64,000 bases of DNA from a bacterium (lineage in GTDB: Bacteria > Sysuimicrobiota > Sysuimicrobiia > Sysuimicrobiales > Segetimicrobiaceae): positions 83,014 through 147,013 of the forward strand of contig DATGJN010000092.1 in the NCBI GenBank assembly GCA_035295165.1. The letters are read 5' to 3'. Below are positions 32,478-41,244 of the stretch, one piece after another. The notes below the pieces were generated by a model that was not told the DNA's origin, did no database searches, and worked only from the letters and a program-made list of their open reading frames with translations. Made by a program: the position numbers and the translations under genes. The number at the start of each line of letters is the position of its first letter. The stretch's first letter is position 1.

Positions 32478-33863
32478 TCAGGTTCCCTGTGCCGGCGCGG
32501 CGATGGGTGGGACCGTGTGGCGGCCGGTCGCGAGATAGATCGCACCCGCGACCACGAAGCTGACGATGTAGCTGAAATCGGCGCCGCCGAGCGCCTTGCC
32601 GATCGGGCCCGCGTACCAGTCCGTGGCCATGAACGGGACGGAAGCGGCGACGCCGATCGCGAAAGCTGCAAGGCCGGCCCAGCGCAACGCGCCGAACGCA
32701 CCGTTCGGCTGGTAGAACTCTCGGCTGTCCGGATACGCGAGTCCCCGGCGGTGGAACACGTAGAAGTCGATCGCGATGATCGCGATCCAGGGCGTCACCC
32801 AGTACACGAGTAGGAACAGAAACCCCTGGAAGAACTTGATGAACTGTGCACCGCCGAATAGGATGGACAGCACGACGCCAATCGCCCCGACCACGAGCGT
32901 TGCGCCTGTGCGCCGTAACGGCAATCCCCACGTGAGGCCGCCCATTCCGCCGCTGTACATGTTCAGTGTGTTGGAGCTGATGGATCCCAAGACCAAGATC
33001 GCGTAGATCGCCGTCGCGCCCATGCCGGCGACCGTCCGCATCGCGGGGATGACACCGCCGGCGACGGCGAGCGTGCCGAGCAGGGCTCCGAGGGTGTTGG
33101 TCCATGTCGTGGAGAGGAACATGCCCCAGAACGAGTACCAGAACGGCCGGCGGATCGGCGTGTCGCTCGGCAGGTAGCGAGCATAGTCTGCCGCGTACGG
33201 AGCCCAGCTCACCGTGTACGAGAACATGATCGTGAACTCGAGCAGCCACGCCATCCAGAACGCCGCTCCGCCCTTGGTTGGTACTGCGGCCGGCCCGGCG
33301 CCATGCTGAAGGGCGAAGATCGTCAGGAACGCGAACACCAGGACGCTTGCCCGCGTCAGCCACCGTTCCCACGCATGCACGAAGTTATACCCGTAAATCG
33401 TGATGACAATGGTGGCGGCGCCCAGGGTCACCGCGGTTGGCACGTACGGCGTGCCGAACAACTGCTGACTCGTTTGGGAGCCGAGGGTGTTGTCGACGGT
33501 GACCCACCCGATGTATCCGAGCCACGCGAGAAACGCCGGGAGATAGTTGCCCCGGTAGCCAAACGCGGACCGGCTCATCGGAAGCTGCGGCATGCCGAGC
33601 CTCGGGCCCATGGCCGCGCACAGCGAGTTGCCGAGCGCGCCGAACAAGTTGCCGAGCGCGCAGCTCAGCGCGGTGCCCCAGAAGCCGAGCCCGAGCGTGA
33701 TGCCAAGCGCGCCGAGCACCAGCGTCGTGAGGTGCATGTTCGCGGCGAACCACACGTTGAACTGCCCGGCGAGCGTTCCGTGGCGCTCCGCGTCGTTGAT
33801 ACGCTCGAGCCCATGAGGCTCGACGACCAACACCTCGTCACGATACAGCGCGTCCGGCGACAT
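32478..33863 (-). CDS. NCS1-family nucleobase/cation symporter
   Basis: This 461-residue membrane protein has about 12 hydrophobic helices. NCS1 features are visible: GLERINDAERHGTLAGQFNV before helix 1, WFAANMHLTTLVLG, LPMSRSAFGYRGNYLPA with the conserved SR-G, and WLLEFTIMFSYTVSWAPYAADYARYLP with the substrate-proximal WxPYxxDYxRY. Family members import cytosine, uracil, allantoin, hydantoins or thiamine; the substrate here cannot be fixed. The ATG is preceded by GGGGGGTGA on the minus strand. No catabolic gene adjoins it on the same strand. Confidence 0.88.
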   Translation of the reverse strand: MSPDALYRDEVLVVEPHGLERINDAERHGTLAGQFNVWFAANMHLTTLVLGALGITLGLGFWGTALSCALGNLFGALGNSLCAAMGPRLGMPQLPMSRSAFGYRGNYLPAFLAWLGYIGWVTVDNTLGSQTSQQLFGTPYVPTAVTLGAATIVITIYGYNFVHAWERWLTRASVLVFAFLTIFALQHGAGPAAVPTKGGAAFWMAWLLEFTIMFSYTVSWAPYAADYARYLPSDTPIRRPFWYSFWGMFLSTTWTNTLGALLGTLAVAGGVIPAMRTVAGMGATAIYAILVLGSISSNTLNMYSGGMGGLTWGLPLRRTGATLVVGAIGVVLSILFGGAQFIKFFQGFLFLLVYWVTPWIAIIAIDFYVFHRRGLAYPDSREFYQPNGAFGALRWAGLAAFAIGVAASVPFMATDWYAGPIGKALGGADFSYIVSFVVAGAIYLATGRHTVPPIAAPAQGT

Positions 33864-34317
33864 GAACGTCACCCCCCGATGAGACGCTCGCGGGCACGAG
33901 TTAGTGCGGTGCGTCTCTCACCTGCGCGTGCACAAATCGTGTGTTTGCGCATGGGCCTGCGCTTCTGGATGAACCGGGGCCTTGCTGCCGTCCCTCGGGA
34001 GTGCGCGCGGCCACTCGCGGATCGCCATGTGCCCGAACCGGCGCTCGGCGGGTGACGGGGATGGCGCGCGCCCTTCCATACTGGCACAACGGCGCCATGT
34101 CCCGCGATATTTCGACGTCCGTGGCGGCGCACCGTCGTCGCTCCTTCCCCATCGACGGAATCGTTACACCGCCGCGGCACCGTGCCGGAGGCGCGGTACA
34201 GGCCGGCCACACCGATCGCATCGGATGGGGCAGGGAGCACCCGCTCCGAGGTCAAATCACGGTGCATCGCACAGGCTCGACCGAGTGGATCCATCGTAGC
34301 GGATGGGAGGCGACGAG
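33864..34317. other. Divergent intergenic region, no gene recognised
   Basis: These 454 bases separate the starts of the NCS1 permease (minus) and the peptide-type substrate protein (plus). Overlapping short frames on both strands lack ribosome sites and known domains. A weak dyad (CACAAATCGTGTG near 33929-33941) could be a regulator site. I see no clear promoter. Confidence 0.4.
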
Positions 34318-35874
34318 ATGGCGTGGCGGCAGGGTCGGTTCGTTCGAATCGGTGGAGTCCTCGCGCTCTGCGTTGTGCTCGGAGCGCTGGCGTGGGGTGG
34401 CCCGGCGGGAGCGCAGTCCACGGCGCAGAGCCGCGGGCAGTCGCTTGTGATCGTCCAGGCGCAGGACCCGCAGAATTGGGATCCCATCGCCACGTTCCTC
34501 TTGTCGTGGGGCATGGTCGGATGCAACATTTTCGACGGCCTCGTCGACCGCGGGCCTGACCTTGTGATTCGGCCCGGGCTCGCGACGAGCTGGAAGTGGA
34601 TCAGCAAGGACGTCCTGCAGTTCAAGCTGCGGCGCGGCGTCACGTTTCACGACGGCGAGCCGTTCAACGCGGATGCGGTTAAGTTCACGTTCGACCGATT
34701 GCTCGGACCGGAGGGTGCAAAGGGGCCACAGCAAGGCAATTACAAGTCGATCGACCACGCTCAGGTGGTGGATCCCTATACCGTCAACCTTGTGATGAAG
34801 GAACAGGACCCCGTGATCATCACCAAGCTCGCCGGGTACGGCGGGATGATCGTGCCTCCGAAATACGTGCAGGAGCACGGCAGCGCGTACTTCGGGGCGA
34901 ACCCGGTGGGGACCGGTCCGTTCAAGTTCGTCGAGTACCGGAAGGACGATCATCTGACGCTCGCCGCGAATGCGAACTACTGGGGCGGCGTGCCGAAGCT
35001 TTCGGCGGTGACCTATCGATTCGTGCCCGAGGCCGCGACGCGGGTCGCCGAGCTGCAGGCCGGGCGGGCGGACATCGCGCCGGGCGTGCCGGTCGCGCAG
35101 GCGAACGTCGTCAAGGCCGATGGCAATCTCACCCTGCTCACGGTGGGCAGCCCGACCGTCACCGAGATCCGGTTCGACCCGTCGAAGGCGCCCGCGGGCG
35201 ACGTGCGGTTTCGCAAGGCGGTGATCGCCGGGATCGACGTGCAGACGATCATCCAGACCATTCTCGGAGGATACGGACGCCGCGTGTCCACGTTCCAGAG
35301 TCCGCTCTCGTTCGGGAACGACCCGTCGATGAAACCGTACCCGTACGATCCGACGCAGGCGAAACAGCTCCTCGCCGAGGCCGGGGTCAAGCCGGGCACC
35401 GAAATCACCCTCAGCTTCCCCAGCAACAACGCGGATTTCCGTGAGGCCGCGCAGGCGATGGTGAGCTACCTGCAGGCGATCGGCTTGAAGCTGACCCTGC
35501 AGCCGGTCGAGCAGGTGACGTATTTCAGCGACACGATACCCCACGCGAAGACGGGGCAGATTTACGAATTCGGCTGGGGCGGGTGGACCCTCGATTTCGA
35601 CAACACGGCCGACCTCCTGTATCACAAGGGCGAGTATTGGAACCCGGTGTTCAGCGACGCGGACGTGGAGAAGTACCTAACCCAGGAGCGCACCACGAAC
35701 GATCAGAAGACGCGGCTCACGGCGTTTTACGGGTTGGACCACCGGCTCTATGACCTCGCGATCGACTTCCCGCTGTGGCAGCAGATCAACCTGTGGGGCG
35801 TCAACAGACGGGTGCAGGGGTTCGTCGCGCCGCCGGACGATCGGGTTCGACTCCTCGCGGTATCGGTGAAGTAG
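34318..35874 (+). CDS. Family 5 (peptide/opine/nickel-type) ABC substrate-binding protein
   Basis: This 518-residue exported protein has a signal peptide (RIGGVLALCVVLGALAWGGP, cleavage near AGAQS). The SBP family 5 fold follows: LVIVQAQDPQNWDPIATFLL, LATSWKWISKDVLQFKLRRG with VTFHDGEPFNADAVKFTFDR, and NPVGTGPFKFVEY. There is no lipobox cysteine, so it is probably free or diffusible in a cell-wall space. Start: ATG with GGGAGG 6-7 bases upstream. The two Dpp-type permease genes follow directly. Substrates of this family include peptides, sugars and nickel. Confidence 0.88.
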   Translation: MAWRQGRFVRIGGVLALCVVLGALAWGGPAGAQSTAQSRGQSLVIVQAQDPQNWDPIATFLLSWGMVGCNIFDGLVDRGPDLVIRPGLATSWKWISKDVLQFKLRRGVTFHDGEPFNADAVKFTFDRLLGPEGAKGPQQGNYKSIDHAQVVDPYTVNLVMKEQDPVIITKLAGYGGMIVPPKYVQEHGSAYFGANPVGTGPFKFVEYRKDDHLTLAANANYWGGVPKLSAVTYRFVPEAATRVAELQAGRADIAPGVPVAQANVVKADGNLTLLTVGSPTVTEIRFDPSKAPAGDVRFRKAVIAGIDVQTIIQTILGGYGRRVSTFQSPLSFGNDPSMKPYPYDPTQAKQLLAEAGVKPGTEITLSFPSNNADFREAAQAMVSYLQAIGLKLTLQPVEQVTYFSDTIPHAKTGQIYEFGWGGWTLDFDNTADLLYHKGEYWNPVFSDADVEKYLTQERTTNDQKTRLTAFYGLDHRLYDLAIDFPLWQQINLWGVNRRVQGFVAPPDDRVRLLAVSVK

Positions 35875-35884
35875 TAGTCGTTCG

Positions 35885-36808
35885 GTGATCCGCTACGTCG
35901 CCGCCAGGATGGGCGGAGCTCTCGCCGTCCTGGCGGCGATTACGCTGTTCGTCGCGTTCGGGATCCGCCTGACCGGTGATCCGGCGGTGGCCCTATTCGA
36001 GGGTGCCGGCGCGCCGAGCACTCAGGACATTCAGCGGATGCACCGGGCATTCGGCACGGACCGTCCGTTCCTGGCACAGTACCTTGGGTTCGCCGGCCAG
36101 GCGCTGCGGGGCAACCTCGGAACCTCGTTCCGCAGCGGGCAACCGGTATCCGGCCTGATCTTGGAACGGGCAGGGCCGACGCTGGCACTGGCGGTGGGCG
36201 GCATGGTCGTCGCGCTCACGGTGGCGTTCCCGCTGGGTGTGTATGCGGCGATGCACCGGAACGCGCTCGCTGACTTCCTGATTCGCGTCGCCAGCCTGCT
36301 CGGGCTGTCGTTCCCCAACTTCTGGCTCGGGATCATGCTGATCCTCATCCTCGCAGTCCGGGTCCGGTGGTTTCCTCCATCGGGATACAGCGGGCCGATG
36401 TCGCTGGTCCTTCCGTGCCTGACCCTCGGCGTCATCCTGGCGAGCACGCTCGTGCGCCTGGTGCGCGCGAGCCTGCTCGATACACTGGGCCAGCCCTACA
36501 TCCGCACCGCTCGCGCAAAGGGAATGGCGGAGCGCACGGTGATCGTGCGCCACGGCCTCCGGAACGCACTGCTCCCGGTCGTGACGTTCATCGGCCTGCA
36601 GTTCGGCGGGCTGCTCGGCGGGGTCGTGATTCTCGAGAACGTGTTTGCCTGGCCAGGGCTCGGCCAACTCGCGCTGGAGGCCGTGAGCTATCGGGACTAC
36701 CCGGTCGTGCAGGGGGTGGTCGTCGTGCTCGCGCTGGGCGTCGTTGCCGTCAACTTGCTCGTCGATCTGAGCTACGGGTTGCTGAATCCGCGGGTGCGGG
36801 TGGGTTGA
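35885..36808 (+). CDS. Dpp/Opp-type ABC permease (DppB-like)
   Basis: This 307-residue membrane protein has six hydrophobic helices. The conserved EAA cytoplasmic loop is QPYIRTARAKGMAERTVIVR, which contacts the ATPases. The N-terminal TM1 and periplasmic region (DPAVALFEGAGAPSTQDIQR, FGTDRPFLAQYL) are typical of DppB. GTG start, 10 bases after the substrate-binding protein; its TGA shares one base with the next ATG. Together with the neighbours it forms a B-C permease pair. Confidence 0.9.
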   Translation: MIRYVAARMGGALAVLAAITLFVAFGIRLTGDPAVALFEGAGAPSTQDIQRMHRAFGTDRPFLAQYLGFAGQALRGNLGTSFRSGQPVSGLILERAGPTLALAVGGMVVALTVAFPLGVYAAMHRNALADFLIRVASLLGLSFPNFWLGIMLILILAVRVRWFPPSGYSGPMSLVLPCLTLGVILASTLVRLVRASLLDTLGQPYIRTARAKGMAERTVIVRHGLRNALLPVVTFIGLQFGGLLGGVVILENVFAWPGLGQLALEAVSYRDYPVVQGVVVVLALGVVAVNLLVDLSYGLLNPRVRVG

Positions 36809-37689
36809 TGGCCGCGACGCCGGCCGCCGTCGGCGGGCTCTCCGCGGCCGCCCGGCGTCGCTCGCCGATCGGGCTACAGCTCACGTTGTTCGTGGGGCTG
36901 ACGCTCGTCGGTCTCTCGCTCGCGGCCGCCCTGGGTGCGCCTGTGCTCGCGCCCCGCAATCCTGAAGCGGCCGATCTGCGGGCGCGTCTGACACCCCCAG
37001 CCTGGCTGGCACCGGGATCGCCCTATCTGTTGGGCACGGACGCGATCGGCCGTGACATGCTGAGCCGGATCATTTTCGGGGCCCGGATCTCGCTTGAAGT
37101 TGGGCTCGTTTCCGTGGCGCTGAGCAGCGTCGTGGGCACCGCGCTCGGGCTCGTCGGAGGCTACTACGGCGGCTGGTGGGACGAGGCGATGATGCGGCTC
37201 GCCGATCTGCAACTTAGCTTCCCGTTCATCTTGTTCGCCCTTGTCGTGATCGCCGTGCTCGGTCCCGGTCTCAGCCGCATTATCTTCGTGCTCGCGGTCA
37301 CACAGTGGGCGTCCTACGCCCGACTCGTTCGCAGCGAAGCGCTCGCGGTAAAGGAGGCCGACTACATTCAGGCGGCCCGCGCGCTTGGGATTCGCGACCG
37401 ACGCATCATTTGGCGCCACATGTTGCCCAATGCGCTCGGCGCGGTGGTGGTGCTTGCCACACTGAGTATCGCCAACAACATCCTGCTGGAGGCGGCGCTC
37501 ACGTTTCTCGGGCTCGGCGTGGATCCCGCGGTGCCGTCGTGGGGAGGGATGCTCGCCGACAGCCGCAACTATATCGAGACGGCGTGGTGGGACTCCACGT
37601 TCCCCGGCCTCGCGATCATGCTCGCGGTCATGGGCTTCAACCTGATGGGCGATTGGCTGCGCGATAGGCTGAGTCCTGATCTTCGTTGA
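36808..37689 (+). CDS. Dpp/Opp-type ABC permease (DppC-like)
   Basis: This 293-residue membrane protein has a DppC-type N-terminal region (LGTDAIGRDMLSRIIFGARI). The EAA loop is ADYIQAARALGIRDRRIIWR, and the C-terminal motif is EAALTFLGLGVDPAVPSWGG. It overlaps the DppB-like stop by one base (TGATG). No DppD or DppF ATPase gene follows, so the transporter must borrow ATPases encoded elsewhere. AT-rich DNA begins shortly after its stop. Confidence 0.9.
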   Translation: MAATPAAVGGLSAAARRRSPIGLQLTLFVGLTLVGLSLAAALGAPVLAPRNPEAADLRARLTPPAWLAPGSPYLLGTDAIGRDMLSRIIFGARISLEVGLVSVALSSVVGTALGLVGGYYGGWWDEAMMRLADLQLSFPFILFALVVIAVLGPGLSRIIFVLAVTQWASYARLVRSEALAVKEADYIQAARALGIRDRRIIWRHMLPNALGAVVVLATLSIANNILLEAALTFLGLGVDPAVPSWGGMLADSRNYIETAWWDSTFPGLAIMLAVMGFNLMGDWLRDRLSPDLR

Positions 37690-37799
37690 TACGCCCTACA
37701 GCTCGGACCCGCAGGGGGCGCTTTCCGCTGGGTGAGTCGCCTCTACGCAGCATAATCTGTCCTCATATGACCTTAGATGTTCCTCATAGATTACCATGA

Positions 37800-37884
37800 T
37801 CCGATGGACATCTTGACGTAAAATGTCTATTCACGTACACTTTGTATGACTATACTAGACATAATTTGAAAAACGAGGTGTCCC
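37800..37884 (+). promoter_or_regulatory. AT-rich promoter/operator of the toxin-antitoxin pair
   Basis: This stretch is strikingly AT-rich for the window. ATGTCTA (37823-37829) is repeated inverted as TAGACAT (37856-37862), and a further GACAT lies at 37807-37811. A TTGACG (37813-37818) and TATACT (37851-37856) are present but too far apart to form one promoter. AT-richness extends upstream to about 37745. The inverted pair spans the likely -10 region, as expected for an autorepressing antitoxin. Confidence 0.5.
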
Positions 37885-38175
37885 GTGCGAAAGGCGTCCA
37901 TCGCGGCACTCCGGGCGCATCTTAGCAAGTATGTCGAAGCCGCCAGCGCAGGGGAGGAGGTCCTCGTCACCGACCATCGCAAACCGGTGGCACGCCTCGT
38001 GCCGGTCGCCGCGCCGCACCGCATGGAGGCGCGCCTTGTCGAGATGGCGCGCGCAGGCCTCGTGCGCCTCCCGATCCGGAGGTTGCCGGCGGGCTTTTGG
38101 GACCGGCCTCGCCCGCGCGATGCGGCGGGCCGCGCTCTTGCAGCACTCATCGACGCGCGGCGGCGCGACCGATGA
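37885..38175 (+). CDS. Phd/YefM-type antitoxin
   Basis: The 96-residue product begins RKASIAALRAHLSKYVEAAS and continues GEEVLVTDHRKPVARLVPV, the classic Phd/YefM DNA-binding fold. The rest is a basic, proline- and arginine-rich tail likely to wrap the toxin. It should repress its own promoter and neutralise the PIN-domain protein. GTG start with GAGGTG upstream. Its TGA overlaps the toxin ATG by 4 bases, the usual arrangement. Confidence 0.88.
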   Translation: MRKASIAALRAHLSKYVEAASAGEEVLVTDHRKPVARLVPVAAPHRMEARLVEMARAGLVRLPIRRLPAGFWDRPRPRDAAGRALAALIDARRRDR

Positions 38176-38591
38176 GGTTCTGGGACGCGTCCGCGATCGT
38201 CCCGCTGTGCGTGGCGCAGCCGTGGTCTCCCGCCGTGCGGACGTTGTGGCACGAGGATCCCGGTATGGTAGTGTGGTGGGGGGCGACGGTCGAGTGCTGG
38301 TCTGTATTCGCGCGCCTCAGGCGCGGTCTGGCGTTGCCCGGCAAACGAGAGGACGCGGCGCGGGGCCTGCTGCACGACCTTGAGCGCGCCTGGACGGAGA
38401 TTCTCCCCAACGAGGAGGTGCGGGCGCACGCGGGCCGTCTCGTCAGGACGCATGCGCTCAGAACCGGGGACGCGTTGCAACTCGCGGCGGCGCTGAGCTG
38501 GATGAAGCTGCCGCAGGGAGGCGAGATGGTCGTGCTGGACCCTCACCTCGCGCAGGCGGCACGGATCGAAGGGCTGACGACGCGGCCGTAG
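38172..38591 (+). CDS. PIN-domain toxin (VapC-like ribonuclease)
   Basis: The 139-residue PIN domain shows the acidic site: D5 in FWDASAIVPL, E41 in VECWSVFARL, D98 in TGDALQLAAAL, and a fourth Asp in VVLDPHLAQAA. VapC toxins cleave tRNA or rRNA when the antitoxin is lost. All catalytic residues are present, so the toxin looks active. It is coupled to the antitoxin by ATGA. The pair is compact and sits in an accessory stretch between ABC genes and a peptidase. Confidence 0.88.
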   Translation: MRFWDASAIVPLCVAQPWSPAVRTLWHEDPGMVVWWGATVECWSVFARLRRGLALPGKREDAARGLLHDLERAWTEILPNEEVRAHAGRLVRTHALRTGDALQLAAALSWMKLPQGGEMVVLDPHLAQAARIEGLTTRP

Positions 38592-38606
38592 GGCCAGGGT
38601 CGAGTC

Positions 38607-39569
38607 ATGTGGACGTCTCGCAGCCCGGCCCCGGAGACCCTGGCAGGCGCTCCCGTCCGGATGACCCGCGTTGTATGCCTCTGTGCGCTCGGCGCCGCCG
38701 CCGCGCTCGGCGCAATGTTCTCGTTCGTCGCGTCGACGCCGGGCAGCGCCGCGGGGACGCCGCGGTCTTTCGGCGCGGTGCGGGTTTTTCCCAGCGCCCC
38801 CGTGCAGGGCGATACCCTGGTCGTGCTGGTGTCGGTGCCGGATCATGCCGGCGCGACCCTGACGTTCGACGGGAGCGCGGTGGCGACATACGCGACACCG
38901 GGCGGCGATCTCCGCGCGCTCATCGGCACCGATCCCGATGTCGCCGCCGGGAGCCACACGATCGCCGCCGCGATTCGCGACGCGGGCGGCACCATGCGGC
39001 GGATGACGCAGACGGTCCATCTTGCGGCGGGACGGTTTGGGGTGCGCCACTTGACCCTGGGCCCGACGACGTTCGGACTGATCACGCCCCAGAACCTTGC
39101 GATCGAGAGTCGCGCGCTCGTTCCCGTCCTCCGCCGGCGCACGTCGACGGCGTGGTGGGACGGTGTCTTCGCCGTGCCCTCGGATGGCCCGATCGATTCC
39201 CCGTATGGGGAGCAGGGCGTGTACAACGGCCGTCGGGAATGGTGGCATATGGGCGTGGATTTCGCCGCGCTCGAAGGCGCACCCGTCGTTGCAGCCAACG
39301 CCGGCGTGGTGGCGCTAGCGCGGCCGTTGCCGCTTGGCGGGAACACCATCGTCATCGATCACGGACAGGGCGTGCTCTCCGAGTACCTCCATCTCTCCGC
39401 GTTCGTGGTTCATGAGGGGGCGCGTGTGGAGCGTGGCGCCGTGATCGGGCGCATCGGCGCAACGGGGCTCGTCACCGGTCCCAGCGTCCATTGGGGCCTC
39501 TACGTAAACGGCCTGCCCGTCAATCCCCTGTTCTGGACGGTGCCGCACGCGGGTTTGACGGCGCCGTAA
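38607..39569 (+). CDS. Exported M23-family peptidase (LytM-like) with one altered active-site residue
   Basis: This 320-residue protein has a signal sequence (VVCLCALGAAAALGAMFSFV). An N-terminal beta domain (residues about 55-130, Ig-like) precedes a LytM fold from about 195. Zinc ligands are visible in WWHMGVDFA (HxxxD) and H295 in SVHWGLYV, with a further histidine in SEYLHLS. The family motif HxH reads S-V-H here (S293), so the catalytic first histidine is replaced although the metal site is kept. It probably binds or cuts peptidoglycan cross-links; activity is uncertain. Confidence 0.8.
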   Translation: MWTSRSPAPETLAGAPVRMTRVVCLCALGAAAALGAMFSFVASTPGSAAGTPRSFGAVRVFPSAPVQGDTLVVLVSVPDHAGATLTFDGSAVATYATPGGDLRALIGTDPDVAAGSHTIAAAIRDAGGTMRRMTQTVHLAAGRFGVRHLTLGPTTFGLITPQNLAIESRALVPVLRRRTSTAWWDGVFAVPSDGPIDSPYGEQGVYNGRREWWHMGVDFAALEGAPVVAANAGVVALARPLPLGGNTIVIDHGQGVLSEYLHLSAFVVHEGARVERGAVIGRIGATGLVTGPSVHWGLYVNGLPVNPLFWTVPHAGLTAP

Positions 39570-39603
39570 CGCGCGACGCCGGTCACCGCGCGAAGATCGC
39601 CTG

Positions 39604-41244
39604 CTATTGAACGAGAACGTCGATGAGCCGGGGCTCCGTGCTCCGCTCGGCCAGGGCCTCGCGCAACTCCCCGGGTTCTGTGACGAGTCGGGCCTGGACC
39701 CCGAAGCCCCTCGCGACACCCGGCAGGTCCACCGCCGGCGCGTCGAGGTCCATTCCGATGAGGCGCTCGCGAGGAACAGGGCCGCCTTTGTACTCGGCCA
39801 TGCCGTCTTTGAGAACCTGATAGGCGCGGTTGTCCACGACCATGACAGTCGCGGGAATGTGATAGCGGGCGGCGGTCCAGAGCGCCTGGATTGTATACAT
39901 GATCGACCCATCGCCGATCGTGCAGATGACGCGGCGGTCCGGCCAGGCCATCTGGGCGCCGAGGGCGGCCGGCAACCCGAGCCCCAGCGATCCAGCGGCG
40001 ACCCCGAAGTACGACCGCTCCGTGTGGAACGGGACGTAGCGGTCGATCAACCGCGCGGCCGTGATGGCCTCGTCCACGATCGTGACCTGTTCGTCGGCGA
40101 ACTCGCCCAGGATCCCGTATGCGGCGGCGATCGTCATGCGCTCCCCCGGCTTGGGCAGGGCGGCGGCCTGCTTCCACGCCTCCTCCCGCCGGCCACGCTC
40201 CATGCGGACCTCGGCGGCGCGCGCGTCGGCCGCGCGGCGGCCGGCGGCGTTGATTCCCTCCGCGAGCCGGTCGGCGACGTCGGCGAAGACTGCGGATGCG
40301 TCGCCGACGATGCCGAGCGTCGTCGGGACATTCTTGCCGATCTCCCAGGGATCGGTATCGACGTGGACAACCATTGTGCCGGCGGCGAGCGTGACCGGCG
40401 GGCTGTACAGCAGCGATGCGAACTTCCGCGCGCCGGCGAGGACGACGACGTCGGCGTCCGCGAGCTCGGCCCGGAGCTGGCTGAGCGACAATCCGATCAT
40501 CCCGAGGTACTGTGGGTGGTTGGTAGGGAACACCGAGCGTACGGGTAGGCGCTCGCCGTACACTCTGGCGCCCGTCGCCTCGGCGATGCGCACGAGCGCC
40601 GTCCGTGCGGCCGGCGCGGCGGCGCCGGCGCCGACGATCAAGACGGGAGCCCTCGCCCCGGCGAGGGCGTCGGCGACGCGATCGAGCGCCGCAGGTTCGG
40701 GGCGGGTGCCACCCGCGAGGGCGGTCCACGGCACAGGGCCCGAAACCTCTTCGTCGAGGCAGTCCATCGGGAGCGACAGGAACACCGGTCCCGCCGGCGG
40801 CGCGGCTGCGATCTTGAACGCCCGCTCGAGCGCAATCGGGATGTCCGCGCCGGTGCGGACCTCGTAGGACCACTTCGTAAACGGCGAGGCCACCCGCGCC
40901 AGGTCGCTCCAGAGGCTCGGCTCCTGCAGGATCATCCGCCGGTCCACCTGTCCGGCGGTGACGACGATCGGCGCCTTCGCCCGGTACGCGTTGAAGATGT
41001 TGGCGAGCCCGTTCGCCAGGCCGGGGGTGATGTGCAGGTTGACGAAGGCGGGTTCACCCGTCGCCATCGCGTAGCCGTAGGCCATTCCAACGGGGATCGC
41101 GTCCTGAAGCGACAGGACGTAGCCGACGTCCGGATAGTCCGCGAACATCTCCATGAAACTCAGTTCGGTCGTGCCCGGGTTCCCGAAGACGTGCCGGACG
41201 CCCCGCTGGCGGAGCATCTCGAACAGTGCGGTCTTCGCGAGCAT
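39604..41244 (-). CDS. ThDP-dependent enzyme, benzoylformate decarboxylase/IlvB-like
   Basis: This 546-residue enzyme has all three ThDP domains: the PYR domain (VFGNPGTTELSFMEMFADYP), a middle Rossmann-like domain (PVLIVGAGAAAPAARTALVR) and the PP domain with GDGSIMYTIQALWTAARYHI as the ThDP-binding motif. It is closest in pattern to benzoylformate decarboxylase and similar 2-oxoacid decarboxylases. The cofactor-activating glutamate of LQEA is aspartate (D48, LSLQDAIPVGMA). Its ATG overlaps the RraA-like stop, so both are in one operon. The substrate is probably a 2-oxo acid; not resolved further. Confidence 0.85.
   Translation of the reverse strand: MLAKTALFEMLRQRGVRHVFGNPGTTELSFMEMFADYPDVGYVLSLQDAIPVGMAYGYAMATGEPAFVNLHITPGLANGLANIFNAYRAKAPIVVTAGQVDRRMILQEPSLWSDLARVASPFTKWSYEVRTGADIPIALERAFKIAAAPPAGPVFLSLPMDCLDEEVSGPVPWTALAGGTRPEPAALDRVADALAGARAPVLIVGAGAAAPAARTALVRIAEATGARVYGERLPVRSVFPTNHPQYLGMIGLSLSQLRAELADADVVVLAGARKFASLLYSPPVTLAAGTMVVHVDTDPWEIGKNVPTTLGIVGDASAVFADVADRLAEGINAAGRRAADARAAEVRMERGRREEAWKQAAALPKPGERMTIAAAYGILGEFADEQVTIVDEAITAARLIDRYVPFHTERSYFGVAAGSLGLGLPAALGAQMAWPDRRVICTIGDGSIMYTIQALWTAARYHIPATVMVVDNRAYQVLKDGMAEYKGGPVPRERLIGMDLDAPAVDLPGVARGFGVQARLVTEPGELREALAERSTEPRLIDVLVQ

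Noticed and set aside
37885..38591. Toxin-antitoxin pair as part of a larger defence island
   Set aside because: The neighbouring genes are transporters and a peptidase; no nuclease, methylase or helicase cluster is present.
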